64,000 nt of DNA, from assembly GCA_041905595.1 (NCBI GenBank), contig JAYRKT010000007.1, forward strand, positions 62,001 through 126,000, in the 5' to 3' direction. Within the stretch, counting starts at the first letter, position 1, and every line of letters starts with the position of its first letter. The position numbers and the translations under genes are program-made. The stretch is from Aliitabrizicola sp041905595. Lineage in GTDB: Bacteria > Pseudomonadota > Alphaproteobacteria > Rhodobacterales > Rhodobacteraceae. Positions 22,862 to 32,124 of the stretch are shown piece by piece. Below the pieces are notes generated by a model, which searched no databases, had not been told where the DNA came from, and saw only the letters and a program-made list of their open reading frames with translations.

Positions 22862-23073
22862 TGCAGTTGGAATTTCGCCTTTGATTTAGAGTTCTCTGTA
22901 ACCAGACGTGTAGCCATCTGCGCTCGCCAGATCGTGGACATAGGTCAGCTGGCGGGACAGACCGTGCAACATAGTCCGGGACCTTCCGGGGGAACCTGTC
23001 AAAGGAACTTCGCGGGAAACCTGCAGGCCACGCTGGGTAGCATCCGCTCATACCCTGCCCTTCCCCTTTTCGC

Positions 23074-23748
23074 CACTTCAAGACGAGCCCCGAAATCATC
23101 CGCCTTGCCGTGATGATATACGTCCGGTTCCCGCTGTCCCTGCGCAACGTCGAGGATCTCCTCCACGAGCGTGGCATCGAGATCAGCCATGAAACGGTGC
23201 GCTTATGGTGGAACAAATTTGGCCCGATGTGCGCGGCCGAGATTCGACGTAGATGGGTCGATCGGATGCGAGCCAGTCGCCAGCAGCGATGGCATCTAGA
23301 TGAGATGTACGTGATGCTCAACGGCGAGATGCACTTTCTCTGGCGCGCAGTCGACCATGAAGGCGAGGTGCTTGAGAGCTTCGTCACCAAGACCCGCGAC
23401 CGCAAGGCTGCATCGAGATTCCTGAAGAAAGCGATGCGTCGGCCTGGCCGACCGGAGAGCATCGTCACGGATCGCCTGCGGTTCTACGGCGCGGCTATGA
23501 AGGATCTTGGTCGAAGGGACGATGCCGATGGGCCAGCAACCGGACAGAGAACTCTCACCTGCCTTTCCGGCGACGAGAACAAGTCATGCTCCGGTTCCGC
23601 CAGATGCGAAGTCTCCAGAAGTTCGCTTCCGGCTTCCGCGTCTGTCTGTAATTACATCAACCAGGAGCGAACGCTCTCCAGCCGCGAAAACTACAAGGCC
23701 GCCCGTGTGGTCGCTCGGGTAGAGTGGCGTGGCCTCTTCGCGGCCTGA
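23074..23748 (+). pseudogene. IS6-family transposase, frameshifted remnant
   Basis: Reads as an IS6 (IS26-like) DDE transposase: PEIIRLAVMIYVRFPLSLRN, VEDLLHERGIEISHETVRLW, first Asp in RQQRWHLDEMYV, second Asp in RPESIVTDRLRFY. At about 23505 the frame shifts: the expected ENSHLPFRRRE continues in another frame to about 23640, then the original frame resumes (NYINQERTLSSREN) to the normal end EWRGLFAA. The Asp-Asp-Glu triad is therefore broken. No initiator ATG or clear inverted repeats are seen, so it is a decayed copy unless the shifts are sequencing errors. Confidence 0.8.
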
Positions 23749-23756
23749 CCAACAGC

Positions 23757-24075
23757 CCTGGCAGCGAAACTGAGATGAGTTCGCATTTGTCTGACACCGC
23801 CGCCACCGACCCCCACAGTTGGTCTCCCTTAGCCCTCCGCTCCTGCAGCCCGCGGGAACAGGCCGCATTTTCACCCCGGTTCTGGTCTTGCGTACACCCT
23901 TGCGGCAACCCATTCCCGCCTTCTGACTCCACTGCTCCGCGTAGGTCAGCGGCATCTCGCCCTCCATCAGCGAGGCCAGAGTGATGCCCTGGGGCTGCAT
24001 GCCGGCAAGGATCGCCCGCTTTTGGTCCGGCGCGTGGAAGGCGAGCCGGATCAGCCGGCCGGGATGAGAGGTCCG
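23757..24075 (-). pseudogene. Possible C-terminal remnant of a serine recombinase
   Basis: On the minus strand the stretch LIRLAFHAPDQKRAILAGMQ then PQGITLASLMEGEMPLTYAE resembles the C-terminal end of large serine recombinases (pattern L..APE...AIL.G.QP.GLTL..L...P..W..Q). No catalytic domain is present, upstream frames are closed, and the fragment abuts the IS6 remnant. The rest of 24076-24482 (about 400 bp) shows no gene I can support; it looks like eroded sequence. Confidence 0.3.
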
Positions 24076-24482
24076 GGGGCGGCTTCGGGGCTGGGTCCAC
24101 CGCGCGGATCGCGCCCGAGCAGGCGATGGCCAAAGTTAGGTCCGCACCGTTTGGCGCAGCACCACCCGGAGGAGGCTTGCCAATAGATCACAGGGGCCGC
24201 CGACCCCTTCAGGAACGTACTGCGTGAATGCGGCAGCGAGCACTACTTCCGGCACTGGTGCCAAGATGCGACGTGGCGCCTCCTCACCCGATCGTCAGCG
24301 CAGACGCCGCTGCGACGGGGCCGAGACATAGTGGCGGACCGTTGCGGCAGCGAAGTCAAGCGGGAGTGACCGAAACTCCGGGCGGTGGGAGGGCGGATCG
24401 GGAAGGAGAGATCGGTGAGGTCGTCGGCAACAGGAGGGCCCGGCGCTGGTCTGCGAGGGCGCGTCGGGGTGGACATGGCACC

Positions 24483-24983
24483 TTACCGGCGCAGGAGAGG
24501 GACCATGCGGGCAAGCGTCCCGTCCTTGCGAACGACCTGGTTGAAGATCGCAGCCGCCGCATGGACGAGGGCCGAGAAGAACAGCGCGACGTTGATCGCG
24601 AAGTGAAGGCCGCCCAGGGGCGCGATCTCGGTCCAGGTCAGCATGCCGGTCACAACCATCGCCAGCAGCAGACCGTAGAGGACGGCGTGCATGAGGGTCG
24701 CGATCCGGGCTTGGAGAACCGAGGTACCGGGCGCGTGGCCGGGAGTTCCGAGGCGCCAGCGCAGGTAAAGCCGCGCAAGGACGGCCAGGAGGATCAGGCT
24801 TCCGACGCCGACATGGACCCAAGCCAAGGAGACATCCGAAGCTGTGGGGGCCTGCCCCACATCGCGGGCATCGACAACGGCGACGATAGGATCGTGGAAA
24901 CCGATCTGGACGATCACGCCGATAACGACACTCCAATGCAGCCAGATCTGGGCGGGACGATAGGCGGTGGCGGTCCGTAACAT
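24483..24983 (-). CDS. Cytochrome b561-type membrane protein
   Basis: 166 residues, four predicted membrane helices of the cytochrome b561 (bacterial/Ni-hydrogenase) family. Haem-ligand His candidates are in QIWLHWSVVIGVIVQ (helix 1), LAWVHVGVGSLILLAV (helix 2), ATLMHAVLYGLLLAMVVTG (helix 3) and FSALVHAAAAIFNQVV (helix 4). It is expected to pass electrons between quinone and a soluble partner. The start at 24983 (MLRTATAYRPAQ) gives the usual family length. Last gene of a probable minus-strand operon after DoxX and VOC genes, 154 bp downstream. Confidence 0.82.
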   Translation of the reverse strand: MLRTATAYRPAQIWLHWSVVIGVIVQIGFHDPIVAVVDARDVGQAPTASDVSLAWVHVGVGSLILLAVLARLYLRWRLGTPGHAPGTSVLQARIATLMHAVLYGLLLAMVVTGMLTWTEIAPLGGLHFAINVALFFSALVHAAAAIFNQVVRKDGTLARMVPLLRR

Positions 24984-25137
24984 GATTTCGCTTCTTTTGA
25001 TGGGGAAGGTTCTTCCGCGTCCTGCAATGGGCCTGAGGACGTGGGCTGTGGCGTCTCGCTTCCCCAGGGTCCAAGTCGAAACGGCCGATGGGGGCACCAG
25101 TTTGGCCGCAACGATCCCGCAGCCGGGACTGTCGCGG

Positions 25138-26073
25138 TCAGGCCACAGCCTCCTTGCGGATCCCTTCGGTCTTCAGGGACAAGGTCAGCGTGACGCCTGC
25201 GGGATCGGTGCCGTTCAGATCTCCGGTCGCCGGGTCCAGAGCTAGCCGTGTCCCTGCCGCGGCAAAGGTTGCGGCATCGGTCGTCTCCAGCCGATAGGAG
25301 CGGAGCCGGGCCGAGGTGACAGGGGCAGCCCGTGCCCCGGGTCCGGCCCAGACGTTCATCGCCAGCCGATGGGTATAGGGCGCGCCTGCCCCCATGTCTG
25401 CCATCCCGAAGTGGGTTAGATGCAAGTTACGGGCAAAGCCCAGCCCCTCGAACCAGCTCACTGCGGGCTCGAGCGCGGGCACATGCAGATGCAGATGCGC
25501 AACCCTGGTGTCGCGGTGCAGGGGAAGCACCGGATCGGCCCCCTCCGCCCGGGCCAGTTCGGCGACGAGGTCGAGCGCCTCGCGACCGCTGTGGCGGCGT
25601 CCCTGCGCGTCGAGCATCGCAAAGCCTCCGAAGGCATCGCTGAATCGGCCAAAGCGGTCGGGCGTCTCCCAGGCAATCTCGATGCCGTGGCCATCGGGGT
25701 CGTGGACGTAGATCGCCTTGGACATCAGGTGATCGACCGCAGACATCCTCAGGCCGAGGTCGACGAAGCGCTGCATCCGGCGCGAGAATTCCGCCTGCGA
25801 GGCCAGGCTGAAAGCCACGTGATACAGGCCTGCATAACCCCGGGCGACCGGGCTGGTGGCGTCGGGGACAAGCACCACCAGCGTCCGGTCCGGCGTGCCG
25901 AGTGCCAGGCCCGCCCCCACGTCGGGGCGCCGCACGAAGCCGATGGCTTCGGTCCAGAAGGCTTCGGCGCGCACAAGATCGGTGACCGACAGGGTCAGCG
26001 GGCCCCAGGTGAGGCGTTCGGGAAGGCCATGGGCCATCCTCTGCCGGGCGAGTCGCAGGGCTTGGGTGTCCAT
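25138..26073 (-). CDS. VOC (glyoxalase/extradiol dioxygenase-like) family protein
   Basis: 311 residues with two vicinal-oxygen-chelate modules: LTLSVTDLVRAEAFWTEAIGF in the first, ending GHGIEIAWE (Glu), and VAHLHLHVPALEPAVSWFEGL in the second. Metal-ligand His/Glu positions are partly recognisable (YHVAFSL, HLHLHV). This two-module form resembles catechol 2,3-dioxygenase-like enzymes, but the substrate is unknown. GAGGAG precedes the ATG at 26073. It lies 20 bp after the DoxX gene, so they are co-transcribed and probably regulated by the divergent LysR gene. Confidence 0.85.
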   Translation of the reverse strand: MDTQALRLARQRMAHGLPERLTWGPLTLSVTDLVRAEAFWTEAIGFVRRPDVGAGLALGTPDRTLVVLVPDATSPVARGYAGLYHVAFSLASQAEFSRRMQRFVDLGLRMSAVDHLMSKAIYVHDPDGHGIEIAWETPDRFGRFSDAFGGFAMLDAQGRRHSGREALDLVAELARAEGADPVLPLHRDTRVAHLHLHVPALEPAVSWFEGLGFARNLHLTHFGMADMGAGAPYTHRLAMNVWAGPGARAAPVTSARLRSYRLETTDAATFAAAGTRLALDPATGDLNGTDPAGVTLTLSLKTEGIRKEAVA

Positions 26074-26093
26074 GTCGGTCTCCTCGCGTGGTC

Positions 26094-26522
26094 TCAGGCG
26101 CGGGGCGCGATCGGGGCCTTGCGGGCCCTGCCCCAGAGGACGAAGACGGCCAGCGCGACGTAGATGAGGTTGAAGCCAAGGAGGTTGGCCTCGCCGCGGA
26201 TCAGGTGGAAGGGGATGGCCAGGGCCTGGATCGCCAGAAGCCCGGCGGCGGCCCAGATGGTCAGGAAGGGCAGGATGCGGGTCGCGGCGGGCAGGATAAC
26301 GCCGACGGCGCCGAGGAACTCCATCAGGGCGATGCCGCGCACCAGCCAGAGGGGCGCACCGGTCACCCAGGTCATGCCCATCTGGGCGAGGTCGGCGATG
26401 GGCATCATGCCCTTCATCCATGCGGCCATCAGGTAAAGTGCGGCCAGGGCGATCTGGCCCACCCAAAGGGCGATGTTCCAGTTGCGGCTTGCCGGGGGAG
26501 TGTCGGTCGAGGTCAGTGTCAT
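26094..26522 (-). CDS. DoxX family membrane protein
   Basis: 142 residues with four membrane helices (WVGQIALAALYLMAAWMKG, IALMEFLGAVGVILPAATR, AAAGLLAIQALAIPFHLI, LLGFNLIYVALAVFVLW), the DoxX-like layout. DoxX proteins are associated with thiol/oxidative stress or quinone-linked oxidations; the exact role here is unknown. Start at 26522 chosen over 26558 since the helix-rich core begins soon after. First gene of a VOC/cytochrome b561 operon and divergent from a LysR regulator. Confidence 0.82.
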   Translation of the reverse strand: MTLTSTDTPPASRNWNIALWVGQIALAALYLMAAWMKGMMPIADLAQMGMTWVTGAPLWLVRGIALMEFLGAVGVILPAATRILPFLTIWAAAGLLAIQALAIPFHLIRGEANLLGFNLIYVALAVFVLWGRARKAPIAPRA

Positions 26523-26705
26523 TTGGATATCTTTCGCGGTGTCAGGGCTTGGGCCCAAGGTTTCATGGCGCGATAGATACAGGGTCTTGGGCCCCCGACC
26601 ATTGGGGTTGGAGTGAAGGCTGTCTTTCCTCGGAGTTGATGATCTTGCAGGAAGACCCTGTTATCCTGCTCTGATGCGCAACGTTCGCGCCATCCGGAGG
26701 ACTTC

Positions 26706-27611
26706 ATGGACCGCCTTCTCAGCCTGCGGGTCTTTGCCGCCGTGGCCGAGGCGAAGAGTTTCGCCGCCGTGGCCGACCGGATGGACATCTCGGCCGCGAT
26801 GACCAGCAAGCATGTCCAGCATCTCGAGGCCGACGTCGGCGCGCGGCTTTTGAACCGCACCAGCCGCAGCGTCAGCCTGACCGAGGCCGGCGCCATCTAC
26901 CATGCCGCTGTGCGCCCCCTTCTGGAAGGGCTGGACGAAGCCGGGGCACGGCTGGCTCAATCGACGATAAATCCGCGGGGGATGCTCAAGATCAGCCTGC
27001 CGGTCTGGCTGGCCGAGCCCGGCTTTGTCCAGGTGCTGGCCGCCTATCGCGCGCGCTTCCCCGAGGTGAGTTTCGATCTCGACCTCAGCGGGCGAGCGGT
27101 CAACCTGGTTGAGGACGGCTATGACCTGGCGCTCCGGGTGAGCCCGGTCCTGGACGAGGGGCTGATCGCACGGCGCCTTGCCGACATCGCCTTCCGGATG
27201 GTGGCCTCCCCTGCACTGCTGGACCGGATCGGCCGCCCAAGAGAGATCGCCGATCTGACCGGCGCCCCCTTCCTCGCCTATAGTCCGATCAGCACCGGCG
27301 GGCGCGTCCGAATGGGGCTGGGGTCCAATGCGCCGGAGGTCCGCATGACCCCGGTCCTGCAAAGCGCGAACGAAACGGTGCTGTTCCAGGCCGCGATCGA
27401 GGGCATGGGCATCGCGATCATGCCGCATCCGGCGGCGCGCGCGCATCTGGCCGAAGGTCGGCTCGAGGCTCTTCTGCCCGATCTGCCCGCGCCCACGGTC
27501 AGCCTGTCGGCCATCTACTCCGACCGCAGTTACCTGCCCGCCAAGACACGGAGCTTCCTGGACTTCCTCGCCGGACCTGAAGGGTTCGGTGGCCAACTCG
27601 GCGCCAGATGA
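26706..27611 (+). CDS. LysR family transcriptional regulator
   Basis: 301 residues: N-terminal winged helix (MDRLLSLRVFAAVAEAKSFA, then VADRMDISAAMTSKHVQHLE) and a C-terminal inducer-binding domain (ISLPVWLAEPGFVQVLAAYR, FQAAIEGMGIAIMPH). It resembles the AaeR/DsdC-like single-family LysRs that act on nearby divergent genes. Divergent from the DoxX-VOC-cytochrome b561 operon with a 183-bp intergenic region; it most likely controls that operon. GGAGGAC precedes the ATG. Confidence 0.9.
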   Translation: MDRLLSLRVFAAVAEAKSFAAVADRMDISAAMTSKHVQHLEADVGARLLNRTSRSVSLTEAGAIYHAAVRPLLEGLDEAGARLAQSTINPRGMLKISLPVWLAEPGFVQVLAAYRARFPEVSFDLDLSGRAVNLVEDGYDLALRVSPVLDEGLIARRLADIAFRMVASPALLDRIGRPREIADLTGAPFLAYSPISTGGRVRMGLGSNAPEVRMTPVLQSANETVLFQAAIEGMGIAIMPHPAARAHLAEGRLEALLPDLPAPTVSLSAIYSDRSYLPAKTRSFLDFLAGPEGFGGQLGAR

Positions 27612-27840
27612 CGGATGGCCTGGCGGCGGCTCCCATCCTTTCCTGGGCGGAAACTCTGGATCAACAGCAGGTCAGATGATTGCCTGAGAGGGAAGGTTTA
27701 GCTTCCTCTCATCGGGCAGGAAGATGGCGCAAGCCAGGAAGCCCGGTCCAGACCCCGAACCCCAAGGCCCGCCGGGCCGCGCAGGAGGCGCGGCACCGGT
27801 CCGGAGACCTCAATCCGAAACGAACGAGAAGGAAACCGCC

Positions 27841-28404
27841 ATGTCCATCAACCGCCGCGCCATTCTGGCCTTTGCCAGCGCCGCCACCGTGTTGTCGCTC
27901 TTTGCCGGAGCGGCGATGGCCGAACCCGACTACAAGGACAAGATCCGCATCTTCTACGATACCTTCAACAAGAACGATCCGGCCCTCCTGGACCAGATAA
28001 TCGCCGAAGACTGGGTCCACATCCCCGCCAATACCCCCGGCGAGGAGCCGGGCCGGGAGGGTTTCAAGAAGCTGGTCCCGGGCTTCGCCGCGACCTTCAA
28101 GGACGGCAACATCAAGATCGAGGACATCGTCCAAGAGGGCAACAAGGTCGTGGTCCGGTCGTCCTATACCGCCACGCAGGTCGGTCCCTTCATGGGCTTC
28201 GAGCCGAAGGGCCGTCCCTTCACGATCATGACCATCGATGTCCACGAGTTCAACAAGGACGGCCTGGTCCAGACCACCTGGCACCTCGAAGACTGGCTCG
28301 GCGGCCTGTACCAGATGGGCGTCTTCATAAGTAAGCCCAAGTCTGGCCAACGGCCCGGGGCCATCGCCCCCGGGCCGTTCTGTGGCGTCAGAGGCCAAGC
28401 TTAA
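27841..28404 (+). CDS. Secreted ester cyclase / SnoaL-like protein
   Basis: 187 residues as read: Sec signal (MSINRRAILAFASAATVLSL.. cleaved near AMA-EP), then a SnoaL-like alpha+beta barrel (KIRIFYDTFNKNDPALLDQI, IAEDWVHIPANTPGEEPGRE, FTIMTIDVHEFNKDGLVQTTW). SnoaL-like folds include polyketide cyclases and many of unknown role. AAGGAAACC precedes the ATG. The last 22 residues or so read through a perfect hairpin at 28349-28379, so the natural stop was probably near 28332 and a small frameshift or variant may have extended the ORF. Confidence 0.75.
   Translation: MSINRRAILAFASAATVLSLFAGAAMAEPDYKDKIRIFYDTFNKNDPALLDQIIAEDWVHIPANTPGEEPGREGFKKLVPGFAATFKDGNIKIEDIVQEGNKVVVRSSYTATQVGPFMGFEPKGRPFTIMTIDVHEFNKDGLVQTTWHLEDWLGGLYQMGVFISKPKSGQRPGAIAPGPFCGVRGQA
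28349..28379 (+). terminator. Hairpin inside the 3' end of the SnoaL-like ORF
   Basis: Perfect 12-bp GC-rich stem (28349-28360 with 28368-28379) and 7-base loop. The following bases (CTGTGGC) are not T-rich, so termination strength is uncertain. Region 28405-28636 after the ORF shows no gene I can support. Confidence 0.5.
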
Positions 28405-28636
28405 GGTTGCGGAGGTCCGACGTGTTGCGTCCTCTTGCTAAACGCTCCCGACGAACCACGCATCACCGGGCGTCCGCTTTCCACCCGTTGCGGGGACATC
28501 TAGCCTTTGTCGGACTATCCTGACCACGTCGGCAAGACCGAAGAAGGGTGGGCCTGATGGACAAGAAGTATGCGGCGCAACTCAGACCAGTCCGGAAGGT
28601 CGCGTGAAGCCCGGACCAGGAAATTTGCCAAGGCGT

Positions 28637-29847
28637 TCAGGCTGAACCGCGACCTCCGACTTGCAACAGCATTTCACCCACAGTCCGGACCGCACCGTTG
28701 GAGGTACGGGACTGAAGCAGTCGCTCGGTCTCGTTGGGAGTAAATCCATGAGCAGTCAGCGCCGCGCGAGCTTGAGACGTTGGCAGCGCCATGAACCACC
28801 GTTCGGCGGCCTCAGCCAATGCAGCCGCATCCACTTCACCCCACAGCCGCACGCGCGAGATTCCGCCGTCCGGGAAGGCGTCGAGCCGGACATGTGACGA
28901 TCGTGGCCTTGGCCCGGAAAGGTTGAAGCAGTGACGGGTGTCGGGCTGAAGCCGCAGCCGGCCGGTCAGGGGCTCCCAGGCATCGCCCGGCATGGCCCCG
29001 GCCCCCGGACTATCGATGCCGGACAGCATGACCTCTGCCGAGGCGTTGAACTTGAAGTGCGCAGTGTCGATCTCGACCATCCGCACCCGCCCAGGCAAGG
29101 CAAGGCGGAAGATTGCATGGTCGTTGCCGCCGTCGCGCCGGCGCCGCGTCTCCCAACCCTCGCCCATGGTGCGGGCCTTGTCGGGGCGGTTCAGCATTGC
29201 CGCAGAGGTGTAGAATCCGTCGCTGCTTGANNNNNNNNNNAGATCACCTGTCCGCCATAATCCTGACCGGCCAAGTCAATCGTCATCCCGCCGAGATGCC
29301 GGGGATCGGGCAGGACGTGCCCCATGACCCGCAAGCGTGCTATCCCGCCATCGGGAAAGGCCGACAGGAGTATGTGCGTGAACCGGCAAGTGTTGTTGAC
29401 CTTGAAGATATTGTGGGCATCGCCCCGGAGCCGCGACTCCGGCACGATTTCGATCCAGTCTGCGTCTTCGGACTGAAGCTCATCTACGCTCGGATACCCC
29501 TCGAAGCCCGCAGCCTCGATGCGGCAGGTGGTCGGGAAGTTGCCGGTGAAGAAGCTCGTGTCGACGTCAATGCTCGTGATGACGCCCGCCGCGCCAAGAC
29601 GGATCAGCGCCCAGTCATGCCCCGGCGTGCGGCGGCGCCGGGTCTCCCATCCGTCGACGATCTCGCCGCTGTGGCCATAGGTGCCAGGGGTGAAATCCGC
29701 AGCGCTCGGCACCAGCAGATTTTCCTTCTGGCCGAAGGATTCGTCGCTGGCGGCGAGAACGCTGCCGCCGAGCCAGCGCGACGCAAGATCCACCTCGGGA
29801 TCGAATGTCTCGGCCACGCTCGCTTGCAGTTTCTGATGTTCGGTCAT
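28637..29847 (-). CDS. alc: Allantoicase, interrupted by an assembly gap
   Basis: Hydrolyses allantoate to ureidoglycolate and urea. Both duplicated allantoicase modules are present: module 1 from the ATG at 29847 (MTEHQKLQASVAETFDPEVD, then GEIVDGWETRRRR, ILLSAFPDGGIARLRV) and module 2 (FYTSAAMLNRPDKARTMGEG, WETRRRR, HVRLDAFPDGGISRVRLWGE). The 10-N gap at 29231-29240 separates them; the frame before the gap (..GGQVI) and after it (SSSDGFYTS) differ, so the true gap length is not 10 modulo 3. I read this as one intact gene with an assembly gap. The start overlaps the racemase stop (ATGA). Confidence 0.88.
29231..29240. other. Assembly gap (10 N) inside allantoicase gene
   Basis: Ten undetermined bases. 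Protein-level continuity of the allantoicase on both sides, but in different frames, shows that the real number of bases is not congruent with 10 modulo 3. Confidence 0.97.
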
Positions 29848-30614
29848 TTCGCAGCTCCCGCATGACGCAAACCCCGGCCTGCACCGCCCCGACTGGCGCT
29901 CAACGGCCAGCCGAGGATCTGCTTGCGATCGGGACGCGCGTAGGTCGAAATCTTGCTGGTCTTCATTCCAAGCGAGACGAGCATCTGCGCCAGTCCGACT
30001 GCCGCAGCCACGCCGTCGATCACCGGCACGCCGAGTTCCCGGGTGATGGCCTCTTCCAGCCCCGCCATGCCGGCGCAGCCAAGGCAGATCGCCTCGGCAT
30101 GGTCGAGTTCGACCGCCTTGCGCGCCTCGTCGAGGATCGTGCGCATCGCGCGGGCCGGGTCGTGATCGACCTCGGCCGTGCTCATGCCGTTCGCCCGGAC
30201 CGAAACGCAGCGATCCGAAAGGCCCGAGAGCAGAAGGCGGTCCTCGATCGCCGGGACCGAGCGCTGCAGGGTCGTGACCACCGAGAAACTCCGGGCGATC
30301 AGCATCGCAGCATGGGCCGCCGCGTCGCAAATCTCGATCACCGGCTGGTCGAGAAGTTCCTGAAGGCCGTCGCGGCCATGCTCGCCGAACCCCGCCATCA
30401 CCACCGCGTCGAACGGCTGGTCATAGGACAACACGCAGTCCATCACTGCCACGGCCGCCAGATAGCTTTCAAAGGCGCAGTCCACACCGTCCGCCCCGAA
30501 GCCGGGGGTCAGGGTCACGATCTCGGTGCCGGGGGCCGCCGCGCGGCGGGCGGCTTCGTCAATGCTGTCGCTCATCGTCTGGCTGGTGTTCACGTTGACG
30601 ACAAGGATCTTCAT
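29844..30614 (-). CDS. Asp/Glu/hydantoin racemase family, probable allantoin racemase
   Basis: 256 residues of the Asp/Glu racemase fold: MKILVVNVNTSQTMSDSIDE at the N-terminus, first cysteine motif region (VVMAGFGEHGRDGLQELLDQ, in this family the first catalytic residue may vary) and the second Cys in EAICLGCAGMAGLE. Allantoin/hydantoin racemases (HpxA/HyuE) interconvert (S)- and (R)-allantoin. It sits between allantoinase and allantoicase with ATGA overlaps on both sides. The last 25 residues (SASRGGAGRGLRHAGAAK) look like a non-conserved tail. Confidence 0.82.
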   Translation of the reverse strand: MKILVVNVNTSQTMSDSIDEAARRAAAPGTEIVTLTPGFGADGVDCAFESYLAAVAVMDCVLSYDQPFDAVVMAGFGEHGRDGLQELLDQPVIEICDAAAHAAMLIARSFSVVTTLQRSVPAIEDRLLLSGLSDRCVSVRANGMSTAEVDHDPARAMRTILDEARKAVELDHAEAICLGCAGMAGLEEAITRELGVPVIDGVAAAVGLAQMLVSLGMKTSKISTYARPDRKQILGWPLSASRGGAGRGLRHAGAAK

Positions 30615-32032
30615 TGGGTCACTCCTGCAAACAGCCTGTCACGGTCGGCGGGGACGCTGAGCGTAGCCCGCGACATTGGTTCTCTTGAGGCGGGCGGGCT
30701 GGTCCGCGTCAGGAACTGCCCCTTCGGCGTCCCCGCGACATCGACCAGCTCGCCGCGCAGATAGGTCTGGCGCACGACACCCGTCAGCCGGCACCCTGCG
30801 TAAGGCGATACGGGATGACGATGGTGAAGGCGGACAGGATCGACGGTGAAGCCCTCCGCCGGGGCAAAGATCGCCAGATCGGCGTCAAAGCCGGGGGCGA
30901 TGCGGCCTTTGCGCGCCAGCCCGGCCAGCCTTGCGGGCCGTTCGGCCATCCAGCGGGCGATGTCCGACAGGCCGTAACCGCGCTGCCGCGCCTCGGTCCA
31001 GATCAGGGGCAAACCCAGCTGCAATGACGATATCCCGCCCCAGGCGGCGTCGAAATCGCCGGTGTCGGGATGCTTCATCTCTGGCGTACAGGGAGAGTGA
31101 TCTGACACGATCATGTCGATCACGTCCGCCGCGATCCCGTCCCAGAGACGACGGCGGTTCTCGGCGCCACGGATCGGCGGCCCGACCTTTGCGGCGGTCG
31201 CGCCATCTGCGATCCCCTCCGCCTCGAGGGTCAGGTAATGCGGGCAGGTCTCGACACTGACGGCGACGCCCTCGGTCATCGCCTGGGCCAGCATCGGGAT
31301 CGCATCCGCGCAAGACAGGTGCAGGACATGGGCCCGCGCGCCCGTCCGGCGGGCGGCGGCGATCACTTCGGCGATGGCCGCGGATTCGATTCCCCCCGGC
31401 CGGGCCGCAAGGTATTCGGCGTAGACGCGGGTGCTGACAGAGGCGTAGCGGGCCATGACCGCGGCACTTTCGGCATGGACGATCAGGATCGACCCCAGCC
31501 GCGCCACCATCCGCATCACCGCGTCCATGTGTTCGGGCGAGATTCCGGGGAATTCCTCGATCCCCGTGTCGCAGAGGAACGACTTGAACCCAAGAACCCC
31601 GGCCGCGTGAAGGGCCGGCATGTCGGCCAGGTTGGACGGGATCGCCCCTCCCCAGAACCCAAGATCGACATGGCATTGGCCCGAGGCCGCTGCCCGTTTC
31701 GCCTGCAGCGCCTCGACCGTCACGGTGGTCGGTAGACTGTCGAGCGGCATGTCGACCAGCGTGGTAATGCCCCCTGCCGCCGCGGCGCGCGTTGCCGTGA
31801 GGAAGCCCTCCCAGTCGGTATTGCCCGGCTCACAGATGTGGACGTGGCTGTCCACGAGCCCGGGCATGAGAACCTCGTCCTCGGCCAGCCGGCGAACGTC
31901 GTGCGCGGCAGGGGCAGCGTCGAGGCGACCGATGAAGCGGATGCTCCCGTCCTTCACGCCGATGCTTGCCGGCCGCTCGCCATCAGGCAGAACCGCCCGG
32001 GGCGCCAGAAGCACCAAATCCATGTTCGTCAT
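30611..32032 (-). CDS. allB: Allantoinase
   Basis: 473-residue amidohydrolase of the dihydroorotase-like group that opens allantoin to allantoate. Metal motifs are all visible: DSHVHICEPG (HxH), carboxylated Lys in VLGFKSFLCDTG, His in ILIVHAES, His in HVLHLSC, Asp in SDHSPCTPEM. The start at 32032 (MTNMDLV) has GGAG nine bases upstream; 32023 is possible. It overlaps the racemase start by 4 bp and follows the permease gene by 92 bp. Confidence 0.92.
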   Translation of the reverse strand: MTNMDLVLLAPRAVLPDGERPASIGVKDGSIRFIGRLDAAPAAHDVRRLAEDEVLMPGLVDSHVHICEPGNTDWEGFLTATRAAAAGGITTLVDMPLDSLPTTVTVEALQAKRAAASGQCHVDLGFWGGAIPSNLADMPALHAAGVLGFKSFLCDTGIEEFPGISPEHMDAVMRMVARLGSILIVHAESAAVMARYASVSTRVYAEYLAARPGGIESAAIAEVIAAARRTGARAHVLHLSCADAIPMLAQAMTEGVAVSVETCPHYLTLEAEGIADGATAAKVGPPIRGAENRRRLWDGIAADVIDMIVSDHSPCTPEMKHPDTGDFDAAWGGISSLQLGLPLIWTEARQRGYGLSDIARWMAERPARLAGLARKGRIAPGFDADLAIFAPAEGFTVDPVRLHHRHPVSPYAGCRLTGVVRQTYLRGELVDVAGTPKGQFLTRTSPPASREPMSRATLSVPADRDRLFAGVTQ

Positions 32033-32124
32033 TTCTGCAAGCTCCAGATCGACCCAGGTACACAGCACCCGCTGCGGGTCAGGACAGGCGCCGCGCCCGG
32101 ATCACGCCGGGCGCGGCGTGACGG

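Noticed and set aside
24134..24482. Minus-strand ORF 24243-24476 as a gene
   Set aside because: Arg/Pro-rich composition with no family pattern, no ribosome site; more likely eroded sequence beside the IS remnant.
28405..28636. Short ORF starting at 28557 (MDKKYAAQLRPVRKVA)
   Set aside because: Only 16 codons, no neighbour relation and no conserved pattern; insufficient support.
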